Assembly (NCBI GenBank): GCA_002067265.1 | Contig: MVQW01000102.1 | Coordinates: 1-5,487 of the forward strand | Direction: 5' to 3' | Length of the DNA stretch: 5,487 bases | Source: Methanomethylovorans sp. PtaU1.Bin073 | GTDB lineage: Archaea > Halobacteriota > Methanosarcinia > Methanosarcinales > Methanosarcinaceae | Part shown: in pieces, positions 1 to 5,487 of the stretch | Numbering within the stretch: position 1 is the stretch's first letter | How the letters are laid out: every line of letters starts with the position of its first letter | Notes under the pieces: generated by a model | What the model was told of the DNA's origin: nothing | What the model saw: only the letters and a program-made list of their open reading frames with translations | The model's database searches: none | Made by a program: the position numbers and the translations under genes

Positions 1-803
1 ACAACGAATAAAGTGATAGCCAGACCCGGAAATATCGTCTGGAAGGGTGCAGTTCTCATGAACTCCTTGCCAGCACTGAGCATGGAACCCCATTCCGGAA
101 TATCAGCAGGCAGTCCTAATCCCAGGAAACTAAGAGCTGCCACTGAGAGGATCACATGGCCAAAGTCAATAGTTGCCAGCACAATTATCGGAGCAATGCC
201 ATTCGGGATGATATGTTTTCTCATAATGCGCAGATTGCTGGCACCCAAAAGCCGCGTTGATAGTACGTACTCCTGTTCTTTGATAGAAAGCACCTGGCCT
301 CTCATGAGCCTTGCATATGAGGACCACTGCACTAAAGACAGTGAAAGCATGAGATTCACTAATCCTGGACCAAGCACCCCCATCATGGCCAGGGCAAAGA
401 TGATACCCGGAAATGCCAGGAAAACATCAATTGCACGTGATATTATCTCATCCACCAGCCCGCCATAATAACCTGCTATGCAGCCCAGGCTTATGCCGAT
501 GATAAGGGATAGACATACTACACCAGCGGAAATGGAAAGCGATATGGTAGCCCCGTGCATGATCCTGCTGAGCATATCCCTTCCCAGATAATCTGTTCCC
601 AGCAAATGGTCCGATGAAGGAGGTAGGTTCTTGTTCTTAAGATCGATACCATTAGGATCATATGGTGATAATACAGGGGATGCAATGGCTATGAATACTA
701 AAATGCAAAGCATTGCCATGGATACAAGCATAGACTTGCGTTCAGCTGCTCTGCAAAGTGTTTCATTTTGCAATATACGTGTAATCATTGATCTTTTTTT
801 CAT
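1..803 (-). CDS. ABC transporter permease, NikC/DppC/OppC family (3' end cut by window edge)
   Basis: This is the second channel subunit of a peptide/nickel-type ABC importer in the cytoplasmic membrane. It pairs with the permease encoded just upstream. Reading from the ATG at 803-801, 267 complete codons are open to the window edge with no stop. Visible marks of the family are a charged N-terminus followed by a membrane segment (about residues 26-44), the motif GTDYLGRDMLSR (69-80) typical of the OppC/DppC N-terminal region, and further hydrophobic segments at about 91-111 and 127-160. The cytoplasmic EAA-type loop, which docks on the ATPase, lies near 178-201 with its conserved Gly at 187. 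LSFLGLG (224-230) and PEWGSML (236-242) are also present. Family members are about 275-300 residues, so only the last 10-30 residues are missing. The start lies 4 bases after the preceding stop. The ribosome site is weak (AAGG 12 bases upstream), so translational coupling is likely. NikC versus DppC specificity cannot be decided. Confidence 0.93.
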   Translation of the reverse strand, partial: MKKRSMITRILQNETLCRAAERKSMLVSMAMLCILVFIAIASPVLSPYDPNGIDLKNKNLPPSSDHLLGTDYLGRDMLSRIMHGATISLSISAGVVCLSLIIGISLGCIAGYYGGLVDEIISRAIDVFLAFPGIIFALAMMGVLGPGLVNLMLSLSLVQWSSYARLMRGQVLSIKEQEYVLSTRLLGASNLRIMRKHIIPNGIAPIIVLATIDFGHVILSVAALSFLGLGLPADIPEWGSMLSAGKEFMRTAPFQTIFPGLAITLFV

Positions 804-807
804 GAAA

Positions 808-1752
808 TCAACCGTACCTTATGCGCGGATCAACATAGGTATAAAGGATATCCACTAGGAAATTCACAAGCAAGAACATAGTAACAATCAGAATTATGCA
901 GCCCTGTACCACCGGTAGGTCCCTGGCAGTGATGGAATTCACAAGCAAGCTGCCAATGCCTGGCCATGCGAATACTTCCTCTATTATCACAGAACCGCCC
1001 AGCAGGTGTCCCATCTGGAAACCAAGCACCGTTATTACGGGCAGCATGGCATTTTTCAGGGCGTGGCGAGTGATTATAACTCTCATGGGAAGCCCTTTGG
1101 CTGTAGCAAACTTGATGTAATCCTGACCAAGGGTTTCAAGCATACTGGTTCTTGTGACCCTCAGGATAGCCGTAGTAGAGTGAATAGACAACGCCAGTGA
1201 GGGCAGCAGAAGGTTCTCGATGCTCCCATACCCTGCAATTGGAATCATTTTAAGCTTCACAGAGAATATTAGCAGCAACAGCAAACCCACCCAGAATCCT
1301 GGCATGGATACGCCAAAAAGGCTTATGAAACGCAATAAGTGATCAGTGAACCTGTTCTCTTTCAGGGCTGAATATATACCAAGAGATACACCACAAAGCA
1401 CTGCTATCAGCATGCTGGTCATGGCGAGAAGGATAGTTGCCGGAAATCGTAGCTCAAGTAGATACAGTACTGGTCGATTGTAAACATAAGAGGTTCCCAG
1501 GTCACCATGGAGCAAACCTGTTTGCATCCACCTGAAAAATTGCAGATAAAGAGGATCATTGAGATTGTACCGCTCTGAGATAGTTGCAAGTTCTTCATCA
1601 CTAACGCTTTCTTCTAGTCCAACAAAAGTGTGTTTGAGTATAATCTCCGGAGTACCTCCCGGTATGACGTTCATCAGCATGAAAGTCATCATGCAGGCGA
1701 TAAATACTGACAGGACCATGAAAAGAGTTCTTTTTAAGATATAGCGATACAT
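808..1752 (-). CDS. ABC transporter permease, NikB/DppB/OppB family
   Basis: This is the first channel subunit of the peptide/nickel-type ABC importer, a polytopic cytoplasmic-membrane protein of 314 residues. That is the usual NikB/DppB length, so the gene appears complete. The N-terminus MYRYILKRTL leads into the first membrane segment (about 9-30), which ends in the family-typical NVIPGG. A periplasm-facing region follows (31-99) with RYNLNDPLYLQFFRW (61-75) and GDLGTSY (83-89). The remaining membrane segments lie at about 103-128, 139-165, 181-197, 235-255 and 282-305. The EAA loop that contacts the ATPase is at about 210-235 (DYIKFATAKGLP, Gly220; RHALKNAMLP), and VFAWPGIG (260-267) is a strong family signature. 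The start is supported by AGGTTGAGG at 1768-1760, with GAGG 7 bases before the ATG. It lies 116 bases after the binding-protein gene, across a hairpin, and is followed after 4 bases by the partner permease. Sequence alone does not separate nickel from peptide specificity. Confidence 0.95.
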   Translation of the reverse strand: MYRYILKRTLFMVLSVFIACMMTFMLMNVIPGGTPEIILKHTFVGLEESVSDEELATISERYNLNDPLYLQFFRWMQTGLLHGDLGTSYVYNRPVLYLLELRFPATILLAMTSMLIAVLCGVSLGIYSALKENRFTDHLLRFISLFGVSMPGFWVGLLLLLIFSVKLKMIPIAGYGSIENLLLPSLALSIHSTTAILRVTRTSMLETLGQDYIKFATAKGLPMRVIITRHALKNAMLPVITVLGFQMGHLLGGSVIIEEVFAWPGIGSLLVNSITARDLPVVQGCIILIVTMFLLVNFLVDILYTYVDPRIRYG

Positions 1753-1759
1753 CTGGCTG

Positions 1760-1768
1760 CCTCAACCT
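1760..1768 (-). promoter_or_regulatory. Ribosome-binding site of the NikB-type permease
   Basis: On the minus strand AGGTTGAGG precedes the ATG at 1752, with 7 bases between GAGG and the start codon. This fits the anti-Shine-Dalgarno end of archaeal 16S rRNA and supports the assigned permease start. It also shows that the permease can be translated independently of the upstream cistron, as expected given the 116-base spacer. Confidence 0.6.
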
Positions 1769-1805
1769 TTTGAATGGATTTATTTCGGGGATATCAAGAT
1801 CATAA

Positions 1806-1838
1806 AAAGGGAAGTGAAGCACCGGACCCCCGGTGCTT
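1806..1838 (-). terminator. Intra-operon hairpin plus T-run, probable attenuator between binding protein and permeases
   Basis: On the minus strand AAGCACCGG (1838-1830) is followed by a 4-base loop and its perfect complement CCGGTGCTT (1825-1817). About ten bases later comes CCCTTTTTATG, with five consecutive T. The hairpin begins 30 bases after the binding-protein stop codon and ends about 65 bases before the permease start. The T-run lies only on the minus-strand exit side, so the element is oriented with the genes. A stem here could terminate part of the transcripts or protect the 3' end of the binding-protein mRNA; either would give more binding protein than permease, a ratio common in ABC importers. 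The hairpin is seen directly; its function is inferred. Confidence 0.6.
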
Positions 1839-1868
1839 ACAATAGATCTCGTCCATTTTGTTTATTTT

Positions 1869-3467
1869 TCAGTTCTCCATGTACATTCCAGCATTTACGC
1901 GGTAGTCATGGGCAGTGGGATCAAAGACATAGCCCTTGAGGTTATCGTTCTTCACGATGGCACAGCCGTAGTATGCTACTATGATCATCGGCTGCTCTTC
2001 ATAGACAATGGCTTCTACCTCATTGAACTTCTTGTAGCGGGCATCCAGATCTGTAATATCCCTTGCTTCATCGATCAAGGCATCCACTTTGGGGTTAGAA
2101 TAACCAGGGCCGTTGTCGGGTCCATCAGTGTAATACCAATTGTTTAACACATACTCTGGATCAGGAACCATGGCAATGTTAAAGGCTGCCAGATAAAGAT
2201 CCCAGTTGCCACTTTCTGTATTATCCTCTATTGCACCGTAGTCCATGACTTCAGCAGTTACTTTGATCCCAGCTTCCTTCAGTTCAGCGGCGATGGTCTC
2301 AGCCATAGGTGGCAATCCAGGTCTTTCTGAATACGTCATGAGTTTGAATTCTAAGTCCTTGCCATCCTTGTCACGGATTCCATCGCCATTAGTATCCACC
2401 CATCCGGCTTCTGTGAGCAGTTCTCCTGCCTTATCGAGGTCCTGTTTATAGGGTGTGAGGTTCTTGTTGGCCCATATCATTGTGGGTAGGAATGGACCGG
2501 CTGCAGGCTGGCCTACATTGTAAAGCACATGTTCTACTATGTCATCCCTGTCTATGGCATAGGAAATAGCCTGTCTGACTCTTACATCATCAAGGGGTTG
2601 ATGTGCCAGGTTCACTGATATCCTGTATACGCGCGGTGTCATGTATTTCTCCACACTTATACCATCCAGAGCATCAATGCGGTCTGTTTCGCTGTATGGC
2701 ACGTCCACTGTAAAGTCAACTTCTCCACTTTCAATAGCCATTGCTCTTGTATTTGGATCAGGTATGCCTTTGAGTATCATCTTGTCAAGACCAACTTCGC
2801 CTCCCCACCAGTTTTTGTTCTTCACTACTGTGAGCTCACCGGTCTGTTCATTGAAAGATTCAAATGCGTATGGGCCTGTGCCTATGGGTTTCACCAGATT
2901 GCCCTGTGTATCTACTGATTTGCTGCTTATGATAGCAGTGTTAGGATAGTGCAACACACCGGCAAGTATGGGGTTCAATTCAGTTGTTGTTATCTTAATG
3001 GTGTAATCATCCACAGCTTCTATGGATGCTATTTTAAGCATGGAATTGACCCTGGGGCTAATATTCATGACCCTTTCCAGGGAGAACTTGACATCTGCTG
3101 CAGTCATCTTGCTGCCATCATGGAAAAGGACATCATTTCTGAGATTGAACTGCCAGGTCTTGTTATCCAGTCGTTCCCAGGATGTGGCAAGTGCAGGTTT
3201 TAGTGAGAAATCTTCATTTGCTCCCACAAGTGTTTCCAAACAGGCTGCTTTTTCACAAAGAACAGTGCCATCCTCTGCGGGATCAATTGAATCTATAGCC
3301 CACATCTCGCCAAGCACAAGAGTGCTTTCGTTCTGCTGTGTGTCTTCAGTGTTGCTTACATTCCCCGTGCTTGCTGCATCAGAGGAACTGGAGGTGCATC
3401 CGGACATCATGACCGAACATACCACCATTAACATCAATATTAAACTCAATACATTCTGCTTTTTCAT
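1869..3467 (-). CDS. ABC transporter substrate-binding lipoprotein, family 5 (peptide/nickel/opine type)
   Basis: This is the extracytoplasmic ligand-binding component of the importer, tethered to the membrane by a lipid. With the start at 3467 it has 532 residues, normal for SBP_bac_5. It begins with MKKQN and a hydrophobic core, then a lipobox-like MSGC with the lipidated Cys at residue 24. A Ser/Thr/Asn-rich linker (about 25-48) follows. The mature domain shows the family pattern: IDSIDPAED (58-66), NDVLFHDGSKMTAADVKFSLER (111-132 region), AVDDYTIKI (151-159), IGTGPYAF (195-202), VRQAISYAIDRDDIV (297-311) and TYSERPGLPPMAETI (378-392). The last is a sequence style I associate with NikA-like members. 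DTNGDGIRD (358-366) resembles a calcium-binding loop. The in-frame ATG at 3476 is directly abutted by GGGG, whereas the ATG at 3467 has AAAGGGG at 9-base spacing, so the inner start is preferred; automatic annotation may give 3476 (535 residues). It follows the methyltransferase stop closely. The ligand is unknown. Confidence 0.94.
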   Translation of the reverse strand: MKKQNVLSLILMLMVVCSVMMSGCTSSSSDAASTGNVSNTEDTQQNESTLVLGEMWAIDSIDPAEDGTVLCEKAACLETLVGANEDFSLKPALATSWERLDNKTWQFNLRNDVLFHDGSKMTAADVKFSLERVMNISPRVNSMLKIASIEAVDDYTIKITTTELNPILAGVLHYPNTAIISSKSVDTQGNLVKPIGTGPYAFESFNEQTGELTVVKNKNWWGGEVGLDKMILKGIPDPNTRAMAIESGEVDFTVDVPYSETDRIDALDGISVEKYMTPRVYRISVNLAHQPLDDVRVRQAISYAIDRDDIVEHVLYNVGQPAAGPFLPTMIWANKNLTPYKQDLDKAGELLTEAGWVDTNGDGIRDKDGKDLEFKLMTYSERPGLPPMAETIAAELKEAGIKVTAEVMDYGAIEDNTESGNWDLYLAAFNIAMVPDPEYVLNNWYYTDGPDNGPGYSNPKVDALIDEARDITDLDARYKKFNEVEAIVYEEQPMIIVAYYGCAIVKNDNLKGYVFDPTAHDYRVNAGMYMEN

Positions 3468-3476
3468 ATCATTCAT

Positions 3477-3483
3477 CCCCTTT
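3477..3483 (-). promoter_or_regulatory. Ribosome-binding site deciding the binding-protein start
   Basis: The minus strand reads AAAGGGG, then ATGAATGAT, then ATG AAA AAG. The purine tract sits 9 bases before the ATG at 3467 but touches the in-frame ATG at 3476, which is too close for normal initiation. The site overlaps the short gap after the methyltransferase stop (3495), consistent with an operon. Confidence 0.6.
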
Positions 3484-3494
3484 CATAGTTGAAA

Positions 3495-4256
3495 TTATTT
3501 GCAACCGTAGATCAGGTAATAGCCATATTTGTGCCCTACACGCTTGTGCCAGGGCATGTATCGCCTCTGGATATCACGGATGTATGTGATATCCTGCGAT
3601 CTTATGTCTTTAAGGCCTGAATTTTTGAGATAACCTGTGGACCTTTCAAGAGGAGTGCCACCTGCATTGGGAAGTGCAGCATTGAGCTCATTTGAATAGT
3701 AGCCTTTCCAGGGATTTTTCCTCTCCATTACCATGACACCGACATTGCTGACAAAACGTCTTAACTTCGTGTCCATGGAACCGTCATCCCATAAGCCATC
3801 GATGATAATCACTCTACCTCCCGGTTTTATCACACGCTTCCAGTTGTTTACGGCATCTTGCGGATGTGGAAGTGTCCAGAGCAGGTGACGATTTATGACA
3901 ACATCAAAAGATCCTTCATCAAACGGTGGATTCTCAGCATCTCCTATCTTAAAATCGATCTTAAGCCCACGATTTTTTGCTTTGATTCTTCCTTTTTCCA
4001 TCATTTTGTCCGAAAGATCAATCCCTGTAACTTGATGTCCCATGCTTGCCAGAAGCAGGCTGATCTCCCCTGTACCGCAGCCCACGTCCAAAATCTTCAG
4101 TTTCCCTGTGGGAAACACTTTGTTAAAGACTTCTTTCCAGGCTTTAGCTTCTTCAGCACTTTTCACAGCATGCCCATGCTGTGTGTCATAGGTTGTGGAA
4201 GAATCATCCCACTTGCTGGTGATTTCTTCTTTGATCTTTGTGTCAGGTGTTACCAT
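3495..4256 (-). CDS. Class I SAM-dependent methyltransferase (UbiE/Methyltransf_11 type)
   Basis: This is a cytosolic 253-residue enzyme that transfers a methyl group from S-adenosylmethionine to an unidentified acceptor. The Rossmann fold is clear. Motif I ILDVGCGTG (55-63) binds SAM, and the acidic end of the second strand is in GIDLS (79-82, Asp80). GDAENPPF (105-112) contains the adenine-contacting acidic motif, FDVVINRHLLWTLPHP (117-132) is motif IV with the following helix, and RVIKPGGRVIIIDG (141-154) completes the core. The N-terminal part has WDDSSTTYDTQHGH (16-29), a family-typical lid before the core. The C-terminal third is variable and ends rich in Tyr, His and Lys. It is the first gene of the presumed transporter operon, followed by the binding-protein gene. 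No good ribosome site precedes the ATG, so a leaderless or weakly led mRNA is possible. Linkage to the importer suggests a role tied to its ligand, perhaps a chelator, but the substrate is unknown; a lipid, quinone or small-molecule target cannot be excluded. Confidence 0.92.
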   Translation of the reverse strand: MVTPDTKIKEEITSKWDDSSTTYDTQHGHAVKSAEEAKAWKEVFNKVFPTGKLKILDVGCGTGEISLLLASMGHQVTGIDLSDKMMEKGRIKAKNRGLKIDFKIGDAENPPFDEGSFDVVINRHLLWTLPHPQDAVNNWKRVIKPGGRVIIIDGLWDDGSMDTKLRRFVSNVGVMVMERKNPWKGYYSNELNAALPNAGGTPLERSTGYLKNSGLKDIRSQDITYIRDIQRRYMPWHKRVGHKYGYYLIYGCK

Positions 4257-4345
4257 GCCAACATAAAAGGCAATATAGTATTAATAATTTATTGAATCGT
4301 AACAACTTATATGAGAATTAATTTTATAATCTGATATAAAATGCT
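4257..4345 (-). promoter_or_regulatory. AT-rich promoter region of the methyltransferase/transporter operon, with an 8-bp dyad
   Basis: The stretch before the methyltransferase is strongly AT-rich, unlike the coding DNA on either side. On the minus strand TTTATATC (4340-4333) and TCATATAAG (4314-4306) resemble archaeal TATA boxes. Either would place transcription start roughly 25 bases downstream and give a leader of a few tens of bases. The first lies inside a perfect inverted repeat, ATTTTATA-N6-TATAAAAT (4321-4328 and 4335-4342), which could be an operator or simply an AT-rich coincidence. The exact start of transcription cannot be decided by eye. Confidence 0.4.
4321..4342. repeat. Perfect inverted repeat ATTTTATA-N6-TATAAAAT
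   Basis: The arms are 4321-4328 and 4335-4342, with six bases (ATCTGA) between them. The arms do not extend outward or inward. It overlaps a TATA-like sequence upstream of the methyltransferase. A repressor bound here would block TBP, but because the base composition is so skewed the repeat may be fortuitous. Confidence 0.4.
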
Positions 4346-4475
4346 GTATTTTAAAATAATTTATGAATATAGTACTCAAAAAAAGATTTCAAACATCATC
4401 TACTGGATGATTCTTATTGAATTAAAAGCAAAATTAGATACATTACCTGATCTGATTAGAAGATATTCGGATGAA

Positions 4476-4505
4476 AAAGAAGGGACTGAAAATTGTTTTC
4501 AGTCC
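4476..4505 (-). terminator. Transcription terminator of the surface-protein gene
   Basis: On the minus strand GGACTGAAAA (4505-4496) and TTTTCAGTCC (4492-4483) form a perfect 10-bp stem around a 3-base loop. CTTCTTTTT follows immediately. It lies 22 bases after the stop codon of the surface-protein gene. It separates that gene from the methyltransferase/transporter operon. The plus-strand side is also T-rich (TTTGTTTTTCTCC at 4511-4523), so it could work in both directions. Confidence 0.7.
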
Positions 4506-4527
4506 AATGGTTTGTTTTTCTCCCCAG

Positions 4528-5487
4528 TTAACCCTTTATAGTTAGTATTGGCTTTTGCTCATCATCAGACCATTCTGAACTGTAGAATGCAATGTAATTT
4601 CCACTTTCTGTCTTTGCCTTGAGTAAGAAGCCAGTGTTCGCATACGTACCATTTACATATTTCTGTACGAGGTGGGTTACATCGAACTCATAGTACCTGT
4701 TATCAGGCACTTTACTGCCTGAAAATATAATTGATGCATACGGTGTAGCACCTTGCGAAACACCATTCATATCAAACCATTCTCCACCAGCATTTTTCCA
4801 TGGGACACCAGATATTCTGGACCTCCAGGTAACATATTTGGAATCCCACTCCACTGGTCTGTAAACTTCAACTACTGTATCAGAAGTACGTGTCGTACCT
4901 GCTGGATAATACCAGTAGAGCGAAAGTGTAGCCTTGGATATTTTGTCTGTCTTATCGTACATGCTAAGATCGAAAAGCATTACATCCCTGCATCGATATG
5001 CGCTCTTTCCGATATCAAGATAAGTTGTAGTGGAAAGAACACTATTTGGCGATGACTCACGCAATCTGTTGTCATACACAGGTGTATAAGAAGCTGTGCT
5101 AACCGGACCAGTGACAACTACCTGTAGAGTGTCATTAGATTTCTGTCCTCCGGTATCTGTGACAGTGAGAGTCACAGTGTAGGTTCCTGCTGCATCATAT
5201 GTTTTTGTAGCTGTTACTCCACTAGCTTCAGAAGTAATGCTATCTGATGCGTCAAAGTCCCATGAATATGATTCTATGCCTTTGTCATCAGTAGATGCAC
5301 TGCCATTGAAAGTGACGGCTGAACCTGTGGTTGCAGTTTTATCAGCACCGGCATTTGCAACCGGCGGATTGTCAACTGAATCTGAGGCTGTAGTTATAGT
5401 CAGTTTTGGCTTCTCTGCATCATTAGGCGATTCAGAGCTGTAAAAGGCAATGTAATTGCCGCTCTCGGTCTTTGCCTTGAGTAAGAA
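4528..5487 (-). CDS. Cell-surface protein with DNRLRE / disaggregatase-related repeats and a PKD domain (5' end outside window)
   Basis: This is the C-terminal 319 residues of a secreted modular protein; the reading frame is open to the window edge, so the gene starts beyond it. Visible residues 1-32 are the tail of one DNRLRE domain (FLLKAKTESGNYIAFYSSE). Residues about 40-127 form a PKD domain: PPVANAGADKT, the core SWDFD (75-79), then YDAAGTYTVTLTVTD. Residues about 134-319 form a complete second DNRLRE domain (DNRLRE at 139-144), ending in the same 19-residue string as the first plus a short tail and the stop. This domain matches the repeats related to Methanosarcina disaggregatase, which are linked to the cell-wall polysaccharide and aggregation. 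PKD domains usually act as spacers or adhesive modules. No catalytic domain and no C-terminal membrane or sorting anchor is visible, so any signal peptide or enzymatic part lies upstream. A GTG at 5175 is an internal Val codon in the last strand of the PKD fold, not a start. Role inferred: envelope structure, adhesion or aggregation. Confidence 0.88.
   Translation of the reverse strand, partial: FLLKAKTESGNYIAFYSSESPNDAEKPKLTITTASDSVDNPPVANAGADKTATTGSAVTFNGSASTDDKGIESYSWDFDASDSITSEASGVTATKTYDAAGTYTVTLTVTDTGGQKSNDTLQVVVTGPVSTASYTPVYDNRLRESSPNSVLSTTTYLDIGKSAYRCRDVMLFDLSMYDKTDKISKATLSLYWYYPAGTTRTSDTVVEVYRPVEWDSKYVTWRSRISGVPWKNAGGEWFDMNGVSQGATPYASIIFSGSKVPDNRYYEFDVTHLVQKYVNGTYANTGFLLKAKTESGNYIAFYSSEWSDDEQKPILTIKG
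4573..4629 (-). repeat. Second copy of the DNRLRE-tail repeat
   Basis: These 57 bases encode FLLKAKTESGNYIAFYSSE near the C-terminus of the surface protein. They match 5431-5487 at 49 of 57 bases by my count, and all 19 residues are identical. The repeat marks a duplicated domain inside one gene, not a mobile element. Confidence 0.8.
5431..5487 (-). repeat. First copy of the DNRLRE-tail repeat (continues beyond window)
   Basis: This encodes the same 19 residues as 4573-4629, with eight differences, all in third codon positions. The upstream limit of the duplicated unit is outside the window. The spacing of 858 bases between copies suggests a unit of one DNRLRE domain plus one PKD domain, about 286 residues. 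Confidence 0.8.

Noticed and set aside
13..468. Plus-strand open frame of 151 codons
   Set aside because: It lies wholly antisense to the NikC-type permease, whose frame carries clear family motifs. The plus-strand translation shows no recognisable domain.
3022..3492. Plus-strand open frame of 156 codons
   Set aside because: It is antisense to the N-terminal part of the binding lipoprotein, with no motif and no ribosome site, and is best explained as a codon-use shadow.
4248..4254. GTAACAC on the minus strand at the methyltransferase start, like half of a NikR-type operator
   Set aside because: No matching GTGTTAC half at a suitable distance was found; the nearest partial match (TTGTTAC near 4300) is about 45 bases away, so a NikR site is not supported.
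3858..4295. Plus-strand open frame of 145 codons
   Set aside because: It is antisense to the methyltransferase core, where the SAM-binding motif is unmistakable on the other strand.
4341..4541. Plus-strand open frame of 66 codons between the surface-protein and methyltransferase genes
   Set aside because: It has no ribosome site, starts in the AT-rich promoter-like DNA, runs through the terminator hairpin and overlaps the end of the surface-protein gene. No family is recognisable.
4528..5175. A separate 215-residue gene starting at the GTG at 5175
   Set aside because: The GTG is an internal Val codon in the last strand of a PKD domain, and the same frame continues upstream through the rest of that domain to the window edge.
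1..5487. CRISPR arrays, tRNA or rRNA genes, insertion sequences
   Set aside because: No regularly spaced repeats, cloverleaf-like sequence, ribosomal RNA segments, transposase frames or terminal inverted repeats with target duplications were seen on reading either strand.

Overview
The window looks like chromosomal DNA of a methanogenic archaeon, most probably one of the Methanosarcinales (Methanosarcina, Methanolobus or Methanomethylovorans type). The reasons are a secreted protein built from a DNRLRE / disaggregatase-related repeat plus a PKD domain, a combination typical of Methanosarcinales cell-surface proteins; a lipoprotein with an SGCTS-type lipobox; AT-rich intergenic DNA with TATA-like motifs; and archaeal-style ribosome-binding sites. 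The genus is an inference from protein style and was not checked by any search.

All five supportable genes lie on the minus strand, so transcription runs from high to low coordinates. (1) 5487-4528: the C-terminal part of a large secreted surface protein (end of one DNRLRE domain, a PKD domain, then a complete DNRLRE domain); its start lies outside the window. It is closed by a strong hairpin with a T-run at 4505-4478. (2) 4527-4257: an AT-rich spacer that holds this terminator and, nearer the next gene, a promoter-like stretch with an 8-bp dyad. (3) 4256-3495: a class I SAM-dependent methyltransferase. (4) 3467-1869: a family 5 (peptide/nickel/opine) substrate-binding lipoprotein, starting 27 bases after the methyltransferase stop. 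(5) 1868-1753: a spacer with a 9-bp GC-rich hairpin followed by T5, which looks like an attenuator. (6) 1752-808 and 803-1: two inner-membrane permeases of the NikB/DppB and NikC/DppC families, four bases apart; the second loses only its last few dozen residues at the window edge.

Genes 3 to 6 read as one operon for an ABC importer. The lipoprotein captures the ligand outside the cell and hands it to the NikB/NikC-type channel pair. The two ATPases (NikD/NikE or DppD/DppF type) are not in the window and would be expected just beyond position 1. The ligand cannot be read from the sequence: nickel, a nickel or other metal chelate, and oligopeptides are all handled by this family. The methyltransferase at the head of the operon is the most thought-provoking element. 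Its tight linkage to a NikA-like binding protein suggests that it modifies the ligand or a metal chelator related to it, but this is a hypothesis.
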